A DNA stretch of 11,942 nt from an uncultured Bacteroidales bacterium (lineage in GTDB: Bacteria; Bacteroidota; Bacteroidia; Bacteroidales; WCHB1-69), in the NCBI GenBank assembly GCA_937901455.1, contig CALDIA010000191.1, positions 1 through 11,942 on the forward strand, in the 5' to 3' direction. The notes beneath the pieces were generated by a model. That model was not told the origin of the DNA. It did not search any database and saw only the letters and a list, made by a program, of their open reading frames with translations. The number at the start of each line of letters is the position of its first letter. The first letter of the stretch is position 1. Shown one piece after another: positions 5,194 through 11,942 of this stretch. The translations under genes were made by a program, and so were the position numbers.

Positions 5194-6578
5194 TGTTGTA
5201 TTGGTATTGGCGTTAACTCTTCAACCTCAAACTGCATGTCAGTTTTGTTATGTAGCTTACTATATTTGGAAACATCTATCCGATTGCTAATATTCGATGC
5301 TCTTTCCTTAAACTCTTCACTTACATCCGGCTCGTCTTTCTCAAACAAGACCGATTTATCCATGAAGTTGGAATAGGCCTGATAGAGCTTGTATTCAACG
5401 GAATCTTTAACGGCAAGCAAATGGTCTGTTTCTTCTTTGCCCGCACCTTCCATCAGTTGCCCGGCTAAAGAAAGAGCCATTGCAAGCTCGTCATAAGCAT
5501 TGATGTAAGCCACTTCATACCCCTCTTCATGCTTATCACCAGTATGTATTTGTTGGGTAATAATGCCTTCACTCGAAAAAATTTGTTTCATAATGGAGTC
5601 ATTATGAAGAGAGATGCTTATCTGTCTCTCAATTTCCGCCATTTTCCTATAATGTTCTTTTACCCAATATCCAGCACCACAACATCCTATGATAATTGCA
5701 GACAAACCCGCAACAATAGTCCACTTGTGTTTCTGGAAAAACGTCTTTTCGTCAACGAATTGGATGCGACCTCCGCTTAAAGCCGTTTCTGCATACTTTT
5801 CCAATTGTTCGGCTGTAGGTCGTTCCCATGGGTTGGTTTTCAGACACTTCGCAATTACTTTCTTTAGTTGATCAGAATAATCTCCTTTCAGGTCAGGGAC
5901 TTCCGCTCCTTTCTTTTGGACCAAGCCGCCGTCATCGCCAAAGGGTGGATTGCCTGTTAGCATTTCAAACGTTGTCGCTCCTAAAGAATAAATATCATTC
6001 GCCATTATGGGCGTGTTGTCTTTGCCGAAACGCTCTGGGGCCATGTAGGCAATGGTGCCTGCCGATGAGAAGGCGACACTCATGCTTTTGCGCAGCGTCG
6101 ATTTCAGGTGTGTGCTGACACCAAAGTCGGTGATCATGAAATCCCCGTTTTCCGCCACCATCACATTGTCAGGCTTGATGTCTTGGTGAATGACGGGAGG
6201 GTTCATGCCGTGAAGCCACGCAAGTCCGCTGGCCACATCGCGAAGCAAACGCCACGCCTGTTCCTCTGAAAACTGCCCCACATCCTTTAGGATACTGCCA
6301 TTTTGACAAAATGGCAAGACCAAATAGGGCTTCCGGTCGCACGAATCGTAGTAAAGGGGCTTCAACAGGTTCTTGTGGTTGGCATTGACGACAAGCGAAA
6401 ACTCGCGGGCAAACACATTCAGTCCTTGGTCATCAAGACCTGTGGCTGGTGCGTATATCTTTAACGCAACAGGGATGTCCGTCTTGGTGTCTTTTGCAAG
6501 CCATACTTCGGAGAAGTTCCCTCTTCCCAAAAGCCTTTCCAAAAAAAATCTATCGTGAAATAAATTGTTCCCTTCCAT
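5190..6578 (-). CDS. Transmembrane eukaryote-like serine/threonine protein kinase (smaller of two)
   Basis: Encodes 462 aa from ATG 6578; a GTG at 6584 would overlap the preceding stop (GTGA), but the ATG aligns better with the paralogous kinase at 7459-11220. Kinase domain about 8-265: glycine loop GRGNFSEV (18-25), ATP-binding K40, helix-C glutamate E59, catalytic loop HQDIKPDN (131-138, D133, K135, N138), DFG (151-153), and APE (180-182). The activation loop is rich in Ser/Thr. HQD replaces HRD, so this is a non-RD kinase with all catalytic residues present. One membrane helix (about 286-305) leads to a ~155-aa helical tail, likely periplasmic and without a recognised domain. The kinase should phosphorylate cluster partners, and FHA proteins encoded nearby could read the mark. 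It overlaps the BACON gene by four bases. Confidence 0.95.
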   Translation of the reverse strand: MEGNNLFHDRFFLERLLGRGNFSEVWLAKDTKTDIPVALKIYAPATGLDDQGLNVFAREFSLVVNANHKNLLKPLYYDSCDRKPYLVLPFCQNGSILKDVGQFSEEQAWRLLRDVASGLAWLHGMNPPVIHQDIKPDNVMVAENGDFMITDFGVSTHLKSTLRKSMSVAFSSAGTIAYMAPERFGKDNTPIMANDIYSLGATTFEMLTGNPPFGDDGGLVQKKGAEVPDLKGDYSDQLKKVIAKCLKTNPWERPTAEQLEKYAETALSGGRIQFVDEKTFFQKHKWTIVAGLSAIIIGCCGAGYWVKEHYRKMAEIERQISISLHNDSIMKQIFSSEGIITQQIHTGDKHEEGYEVAYINAYDELAMALSLAGQLMEGAGKEETDHLLAVKDSVEYKLYQAYSNFMDKSVLFEKDEPDVSEEFKERASNISNRIDVSKYSKLHNKTDMQFEVEELTPIPIQQ

Positions 6579-6580
6579 AA

Positions 6581-7438
6581 TCACTTGATACTAAAGTTTT
6601 TCTTGCCTATAAGATTGCCTTTATAATAAAACTCAAACCTATAATCGCCCGCTTTCCAGTGGCCTGCAGTATTCGATCCCCATCCGATGAGCGCATAAGT
6701 ATGGGTTCCAGGAGACATAGATACAGAATACTTGTAAGAATAACCCGTTGGCGAGTTATTGCCAGTTGAGAGGCTTCCCGACGGAGTATACAGTTTCACG
6801 TAGATGTCGTAGGTACCCTCCGTTTTCACGTTCAGCGTAATTCGTGGCTTTAGGTACTTGGAGTTAAAATCGTAAATCGTTTTCCCGTAGTCCGTCTCGA
6901 TTTTCCCGTCATTGTCGGAATTGGCCACTTCGCAGGATACAAAAGAGAAAGGCATCGTTTGGGTTAAGTCATTCTCAGGGTTGTTGTAGTATTCCTTCAC
7001 CATGGCATAGGCCCTATCAAGCTCTTTCAGGCTTTTATAGAACGTGTACTTGAATTCTTCGGCAGAATGGCAATAGAGTTCTATAGCCAACGTAACGGAA
7101 GATGTTCCCATAAAGGCTTTGACACATTTCACCTTCTTGTTCGACTCATTGCATGACTGGAGAACCAAGTTCATGTCGGCATTTTCGCAATTGAAGCCGC
7201 TTCTATGGAACTCGACATAGAACGGAGAACTTTCAGAAACATCAATCCAATATAGTTCACCTTCTTTCTTGAAGGTGATGCTATTGTCATCGTCAATCGA
7301 GGGGGAAAAACCTTCCTCTCGGAGAAACGACATGATTGACGAGCGGAAAGAATCCTGCTCTGGTGCGGCTTCGCTTGCTATAGACGGCAGCACCAGCATG
7401 GCTGCCAATACGATGTTGATTAATATACGCTTTTTCAT
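6581..7438 (-). CDS. Secreted protein with YbjN-like region and C-terminal beta-rich domain
   Basis: Encodes 285 aa. A signal peptide (residues 1-25, MKKR then a hydrophobic core ending IASEAA) directs export. Residues 31-150 show the pattern FLREEGF...DDDNSITFKKEGELYWIDV seen in YbjN-like proteins, a fold shared with type III secretion chaperones; this resemblance is by eye. Residues 197-285 are beta-rich and end WKAGDYRFEFYYKGNLIGKK, like an immunoglobulin-type domain common in exported Bacteroidota proteins. Five cysteines (84, 96, 105, 123, 169) could form disulphides in the periplasm. The gene lies 20 nt after the large kinase and 2 nt before the ATG of the second one, so it is probably co-transcribed and may be an external ligand or adaptor for their outer regions. 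No catalytic motif is seen. Confidence 0.75.
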   Translation of the reverse strand: MKKRILINIVLAAMLVLPSIASEAAPEQDSFRSSIMSFLREEGFSPSIDDDNSITFKKEGELYWIDVSESSPFYVEFHRSGFNCENADMNLVLQSCNESNKKVKCVKAFMGTSSVTLAIELYCHSAEEFKYTFYKSLKELDRAYAMVKEYYNNPENDLTQTMPFSFVSCEVANSDNDGKIETDYGKTIYDFNSKYLKPRITLNVKTEGTYDIYVKLYTPSGSLSTGNNSPTGYSYKYSVSMSPGTHTYALIGWGSNTAGHWKAGDYRFEFYYKGNLIGKKNFSIK

Positions 7439-7458
7439 TGTTACTGGTTATTTATTTG

Positions 7459-10400
7459 TTAGATTAGGCGATTTGCTTTATCGATGATTTGAACATTTAC
7501 CGACACACTTGATGGAAGCTGTAGAGCTTCTCTCAAATATGATTTCATCTCCGACGAAACCTGGTTTATTGTTGATTTCATTTCTCCGTCCATGTCATAT
7601 TTTGAGACTTCAGGCAGCTTGATTGTTATCGTGACACTGCTGTTTGAACTTGTCAATGATTGGATAACAACGCCATCTGACACCTCAACGGGGCATTCAC
7701 TGTTTGCCTCCCTTACCACACTCCGCCAATCTGAATATTTTGAAGCCGATGAACTTGTTACTTGCAAGCTGTTCCATTCTCCTTTTTTCTTGTTATAGGT
7801 TTGTGTAGCAATTAATGACCCGTTAACGGAGTAGCATTTTCGAGAAGCAAGCATTCCGTTATCATAGGCTATTACCCACTTATGGAATCCATAGTCACAA
7901 TCTGTCGACTTCCCTGATTGGTTATAATACGCAACGCTGGTCAAATTTCCTTTTTCGTCATAAGTGTATTTATTAAGATGTACACCATTCACAGAAGTCG
8001 GTTTCCCGTCCGTTCCGAAATACGATTCTTCCGTTTCATGCCCATACCCATCATACTTGTATGTGGTTTTATGACATCCATTTTCACCTTTCATGGGTTT
8101 GTCATGCTCATCGAAAAACGATTCCGAAAGCTTGTTTGACCTATTGTCGTACTCCATTCTCGAAATTGCCCATCCCCTATTAGGATGAATGATGAAATTT
8201 CCATTGCCATCTTGCGCAGCAATATATATCTTGTTGTTGTGCTTGTCATATCTAAAGATTTCGACAGGAACCATCTTTTTGGGGTCTGTAGGTTTTCCGT
8301 CAATTCCGAAGAAACACTGTTTTATGGTGTTCCCGAAAGCGTCGTATTCATAAGTGGACGAAGCCCACCCTTCTTTTCCAACAATGGGTTTGGAGTCAAT
8401 GCCATAATAGAAACACTTAATCCTATTGCCTTTGCTGTCGTACTCGTTCCTGTACTTTGCTATTCCTTCATTTGAAGTAAGGGTCAATGCCGAGTTTTTG
8501 TCATAATAGCTCTCCTCAATAATGTCATTTCTGGAGTTGAAGACCCTGCACACTTTATGGTAGCCATTACCATTGTTAATAGCATTTCCATTACTGAAGT
8601 AGCTCTCTTCTATGCAGTTGTCAAACTTGTCGTATTTGAAGTGGGTCTCCACTTTTCCTGCAGCAAGTTTTCCATCAGTGGCAATCGGTTTTTCCACCAC
8701 TTTGTTGCCACGCTCGTCACACACATAGTCTATACCTGCAATGCCATAGACTGTAGTTGGATTTCCGCTTGCATTGTAATAGCGTTCAGCCTTAATATGG
8801 CCATTTTGATCATAAGACGTTGCCAGTTTGGCATAACCTCCAACGACTTCGCAAGGGGAATCGTTGCTATTAAAGAAGGAACGTTCTATCTCGTTACCGA
8901 GGTCATCGTATACCATGTTCCATCCAGCAATGTTTTCGTTGCTTTGAACCAGTTTTACACCATCGGCATCATAAAACGCCACTTTGGTCATGTTTCCTCG
9001 CGGGTCGTATTCATAGCGAGTTAAACAAACATGGTTTTCATCAAAGACAGTACTTAGGTTTTCATCCAAATTCAACCATTCTGTCAAAAGATTCCTTTCA
9101 TCGTATTTCCAGCGAACCCCAGCCGCTCCTTGTTCACATAGCGTGGGATGCTTGTCTTTGCCGTAATACACCTGCTCCACCATGTTTCCAACGGAATCAT
9201 ATTTGCGGGTATTTCCGGCAATACCGTCTGAGTCAAGGCAAAGATTGCCATTCAGGTCATAGTTCCACGACTCTAAAATATTTCCAAGCTTGTCATTCAC
9301 AGTCACTATTTTGCTACAGCCCTGAGAAGTCTCGCATACAAGGCCATCAGGATCGAAGAATTCCTGTTCAACACAGAATCCGTTTTCGTCGCATTTCGAT
9401 GTATAACCTGCACATCCTAACGAAACGACAAAAGTTGGTTTTTTGTCCGTGCCGAGATAAGTCTCTTTTACGATGAAACCTTGATTGTCATATTCGAACA
9501 TCTCCCCAGCCACACCATTCTTTTTTGGCATCATCAGTTCACCGCTATCGTCTTTATGATACATGGCGACAACGTTTCCTTTGTCGTCATATTCCATTTC
9601 GTAAACGCTCACGCCATCGAAGTCGTCAAAAGCAGGTTGTCCGTCTACCGTGTAATATTCGGCTCGAATCCAGTTGTCCTTGTCGTCATATGTGAATTTC
9701 TTCATTCCCAAGCCCCACTTGGTTGACTTAGGCTCATCATTCTTTCCTATGTAACGAATTTCCACAACCCGCCCTTTTGAATCATAGGCCATTTCCCTCC
9801 CGTAAATGTTGTTGTCATCGTGTGCAGGAGAATTGTCCAAGCCAGCATACCGAATTCGTGAAACACGTCCGTCTTTGTCGTAATCCAATAGCCATTTGGT
9901 AATCTTGCTTTTTTTTGTAAAGTTGTCTTCCAACACCCTACCATACCCAATGCTTTGTGCCGCTATTGCTCGTTCTGTATTGTGCTTGTCGTCATATTGG
10001 AAAGCCATTGTCGTAAGGTTCTCGTTAAAGGATTTCACATACAACACCTTGCCGCTGTTGTCCCTGACTTTGATGCGGCTAACTTTTCCGTCTGACGTAT
10101 AATAAATGTCCTGGTCGATAGGACGCTCGTTTCTTTCAGACTCGCCGTCTTGTATTACCAATCCCAGACTATTTACATGAGACACGCGGCGAACTTTCCC
10201 TTGTTGGGACTCGAATCGATATAGCCTATGCATGTGTTTCGCGTCCCATGGATTTACCCGACCTATTCCTTTGGGAACGCCCCACACTTCAACATAATCC
10301 TTGTAGTATTGCGTCTTGGTCCGATTATAGTCCCACAAGAACAACCCTAGGCACAATAGGACGGATGCAACTGCGGTGGCGACTATCGCAATAGTCTTCT

Positions 10401-11220
10401 TTTGCGAAGGCTTTTTCCATGAGCCCGTCTCCCAATATAGCTCTATCTTTTGCCTGATTTCATTAGCTTTAATACGATGATTGGGATCTTGAGCAAGACA
10501 TGACAAAATCATGCTTTTGGTTTCTGGCTGTAGTTTTCCAGGAAGTTCAGGGAGCGGCTCGCCTTGAGCTTGCAACAAGCCTCCATGTTCACCGTATGGC
10601 GGATTTTGGGTCAGAAGCTCAACGGCACTCGCCCCTAACGACCACATGTCGCTTGCAGGAAGCGTTGTCCCCTCAAACCTTTCAGGACCCATGTAGGCGC
10701 GTGTTCCTCCAGACATTCCACTTGAATCATACACGCTCCCTTTTGAGGATACACTGATTCCAAAGTCCGTGACGAGGAAATTGCAGTTGTCGTCCAGCAT
10801 GATATTGTCGGGCTTGATGTCCTGATGGATGATGTTGTGGTCATGCAAGTACTCAAGGCCGGCTGAAACATCATGCAAGAATTTCAATATATCTTCTTCC
10901 TCCATTCTGCCCGCCATACTTGAACAGTTTCCATTTTCACAATACTGCGTCACCAAATAGGGTCTACCTTCGAATATGTCATAACCCGTAGGAGGAAGCA
11001 GATTGGAGTGTTTCATATTGAACACAATCGTAAACTGCTTCTCAAAAGTCTGAAGACCATACGAGTTCATCTCGGAATTTTCCGCGAAAATCTTAAGCGC
11101 AACAATAAGGTTGTTTGCTTTTGTGTCTTTGGCTTTCCATACTTGGGCGGAAGCTCCCGTGCCAAGCAAACTCACCAACAAGTACCTGTTGTGAAACAAA
11201 TATCCTTTATAGAGTTCCAT
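7459..11220 (-). CDS. Giant transmembrane serine/threonine kinase with Rhs/YD-type repeat ectodomain
   Basis: Encodes 1253 aa. Kinase domain about 10-262: glycine loop LGTGASAQVW (G20, G22), K43, E60, catalytic loop HQDIKPDN (132-139), DFG (152-154), and GPE (178-180) in place of APE. HQD makes it non-RD, like its paralogue. One membrane helix (about 275-297) follows. Residues 305-400 hold a linker starting DYVEVWGVPKGIG, then about 22 tandem repeats of 30-36 aa (403-1142) built on YDxxGNxxEexYyxxDGkPt. This resembles Rhs/YD beta-sheet shells or MORN-variant repeats. A separate C-terminal unit (about 1163-1253) contains ANSECPVEVSDG. The repeat region should lie in the periplasm, giving the kinase a very large sensor or scaffold. 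There is no Rhs protease signature or toxin tip, so a polymorphic toxin is unlikely. The gene starts 9 nt after the FHA gene. Confidence 0.94.
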   Translation of the reverse strand: MELYKGYLFHNRYLLVSLLGTGASAQVWKAKDTKANNLIVALKIFAENSEMNSYGLQTFEKQFTIVFNMKHSNLLPPTGYDIFEGRPYLVTQYCENGNCSSMAGRMEEEDILKFLHDVSAGLEYLHDHNIIHQDIKPDNIMLDDNCNFLVTDFGISVSSKGSVYDSSGMSGGTRAYMGPERFEGTTLPASDMWSLGASAVELLTQNPPYGEHGGLLQAQGEPLPELPGKLQPETKSMILSCLAQDPNHRIKANEIRQKIELYWETGSWKKPSQKKTIAIVATAVASVLLCLGLFLWDYNRTKTQYYKDYVEVWGVPKGIGRVNPWDAKHMHRLYRFESQQGKVRRVSHVNSLGLVIQDGESERNERPIDQDIYYTSDGKVSRIKVRDNSGKVLYVKSFNENLTTMAFQYDDKHNTERAIAAQSIGYGRVLEDNFTKKSKITKWLLDYDKDGRVSRIRYAGLDNSPAHDDNNIYGREMAYDSKGRVVEIRYIGKNDEPKSTKWGLGMKKFTYDDKDNWIRAEYYTVDGQPAFDDFDGVSVYEMEYDDKGNVVAMYHKDDSGELMMPKKNGVAGEMFEYDNQGFIVKETYLGTDKKPTFVVSLGCAGYTSKCDENGFCVEQEFFDPDGLVCETSQGCSKIVTVNDKLGNILESWNYDLNGNLCLDSDGIAGNTRKYDSVGNMVEQVYYGKDKHPTLCEQGAAGVRWKYDERNLLTEWLNLDENLSTVFDENHVCLTRYEYDPRGNMTKVAFYDADGVKLVQSNENIAGWNMVYDDLGNEIERSFFNSNDSPCEVVGGYAKLATSYDQNGHIKAERYYNASGNPTTVYGIAGIDYVCDERGNKVVEKPIATDGKLAAGKVETHFKYDKFDNCIEESYFSNGNAINNGNGYHKVCRVFNSRNDIIEESYYDKNSALTLTSNEGIAKYRNEYDSKGNRIKCFYYGIDSKPIVGKEGWASSTYEYDAFGNTIKQCFFGIDGKPTDPKKMVPVEIFRYDKHNNKIYIAAQDGNGNFIIHPNRGWAISRMEYDNRSNKLSESFFDEHDKPMKGENGCHKTTYKYDGYGHETEESYFGTDGKPTSVNGVHLNKYTYDEKGNLTSVAYYNQSGKSTDCDYGFHKWVIAYDNGMLASRKCYSVNGSLIATQTYNKKKGEWNSLQVTSSSASKYSDWRSVVREANSECPVEVSDGVVIQSLTSSNSSVTITIKLPEVSKYDMDGEMKSTINQVSSEMKSYLREALQLPSSVSVNVQIIDKANRLI
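7795..10014 (-). repeat. About 22 tandem YD-type repeats within the giant kinase
   Basis: Units of roughly 90-108 bp encode YD-G-N...EesYf...dGkpt. Well-preserved units begin near EYDSKGN, EYDAFGN, KYDGYGH and TYDEKGN in the second half; weaker ones (VCDERGN, VFNSRND, TVNDKLG) interrupt the series. Divergence between units argues for old expansion rather than recent slippage. Confidence 0.88.
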
Positions 11221-11229
11221 AAACTACTG

Positions 11230-11942
11230 TTATAATAAGGTTAGCAAGTAATAAACAACTGATGCTTCAACAAGAATCGACAAGGCGAAAACAAGCACGC
11301 CGATTATAGTCCATTCCTTTTTGGCCGATTTGTAGGATTCGAAACTGGAGTATCTGCCGCTGTTCCACGCTTTGGCTGAACCCGTGAAGCCCAAATACAC
11401 CGAAAGCACTAACGAGGCCACCTGCCCCACATAGGGTATGCATCCAATGATGATAATGGCTAAAGGCCAATACATCTTATGGTAGGCAGCCCAAATCCAT
11501 GTGCTTAAGAAAGCACCCCAGTTCCATTTGTCAGTTTCCTTATCTATCTCCGCTTGCGAATAGGTGTTCTCGACTCCAAAATTATCGGTTGGCACGACAT
11601 CAACAATCGATTTTTTGTGCATAAAACCGTGCTGACGAAGGGCCAGCTGCTCGGTCTCTCTTGAGGGGTTGCTCTGTGGAGAGCTCGTATCCTGATGCAC
11701 CGTCTTTCGGCCAACAGCATCACTTTCTCCCCTCACATTTCTTGCGACTGTTGGGCGTTGCGATTTTGGGAAATATCGGTTGATCACATCCCATGTCAAT
11801 TCATATTTTCCTGCCAAAAGGATTATGTCTCCTGGATAGATGCCGACATCGGTGTTGTGTACCGTCTGCTTGTTGATTATCGTGCCGTTTGAGCTATGGT
11901 CATGGAATATCAATTCTCCATTAAGCAATTCAATCTCGGCAT
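11230..11942 (-). CDS. FHA-domain protein with DUF2628-like membrane tail (5' end outside window)
   Basis: The frame is open from the window edge and gives 236 residues, starting in mid-FHA with AEIELLNGEL and the canonical DHSSNGT. The GR and SxxH motifs of the FHA fold lie outside the window. A polar linker (about residues 60-135 of the visible part) leads to a C-terminal region starting WNWGAFLSTWIWAAYHKMYW. This is the hallmark of DUF2628-like membrane proteins, with two to three hydrophobic segments (about 157-185 and 210-235). The protein therefore places a phosphothreonine reader on the cytoplasmic face of the inner membrane. It lies 9 nt upstream of the giant kinase gene and is probably co-transcribed, making it a natural partner or substrate-recruiter of that kinase. 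An upstream TTG inside the frame is not the true start. Confidence 0.88.
   Translation of the reverse strand, partial: AEIELLNGELIFHDHSSNGTIINKQTVHNTDVGIYPGDIILLAGKYELTWDVINRYFPKSQRPTVARNVRGESDAVGRKTVHQDTSSPQSNPSRETEQLALRQHGFMHKKSIVDVVPTDNFGVENTYSQAEIDKETDKWNWGAFLSTWIWAAYHKMYWPLAIIIIGCIPYVGQVASLVLSVYLGFTGSAKAWNSGRYSSFESYKSAKKEWTIIGVLVFALSILVEASVVYYLLTLL

Noticed and set aside
7795..10014. Possible Rhs polymorphic toxin
   Set aside because: The repeats follow a kinase and a membrane helix. The Rhs core-end protease motif and a variable toxin tip are absent, and no immunity gene follows.
7795..10014. Regular spacing suggesting a CRISPR array or DNA satellite
   Set aside because: Repeats exist at the protein level with divergent DNA; there are no identical direct repeats separated by spacers.
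7592..10757. Several plus-strand open frames of 68-155 aa opposite the giant kinase
   Set aside because: They are antisense shadows of the repeat-encoding gene, with no ribosome-binding site, no recognisable domain and no promoter.

Overview
The window looks like an accessory region of a Bacteroidota chromosome, most likely order Bacteroidales (Prevotella/Bacteroides relatives). Four signs point there: a BACON domain, a WYL regulator with the Bacteroidales-type N-terminus, promoter-like boxes of the TAnnTTTG type, and mostly A/T-rich leaders without Shine-Dalgarno sequences. Every gene I can support lies on the minus strand, so transcription runs from high to low coordinates. This assignment rests on motif recognition, not on a search.

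Right and centre (11942 to 2924): a tightly packed six-gene cluster, partly joined by short gaps or ATGA overlaps. In transcription order it encodes: an FHA protein with a DUF2628-like membrane tail (5' end outside the window); a 1253-aa transmembrane Ser/Thr kinase whose outer part is about 22 Rhs/YD-type repeats; a secreted protein with a YbjN-like region and a beta-rich C-terminus; a second transmembrane Ser/Thr kinase; a secreted TPR-like plus BACON protein; and an FHA-TM-MORN-GH25 lysozyme fusion. Kinases write phosphothreonine and FHA domains read it. The set therefore reads as a eukaryote-like phospho-signalling module acting across the inner membrane, with a membrane-tethered muramidase as possible output. 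No phosphatase gene lies in the window.

Centre-left (2943 to 1400): a complete IS5-family element (1415-2776, 13-bp inverted repeats, TTA target duplication). Removing it in silico rebuilds a reading frame whose stop codon overlaps the nuclease start as ATGA. The nuclease gene therefore once followed another coding sequence, of which only the last part (2943-2764) remains. The element also carries a plausible outward promoter aimed at the nuclease, and a stem-loop.

Left (1399 to 1): a PD-(D/E)XK nuclease-family gene; a 26-codon broken copy of a WYL-regulator start; an orphan HigA-like XRE antitoxin/regulator; and the start of an intact-looking WYL regulator running off the window. The two WYL starts form a ~47-bp near-perfect direct repeat flanking the XRE gene. 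Nuclease plus WYL plus XRE plus IS is typical of a defence or mobile-element turnover zone.
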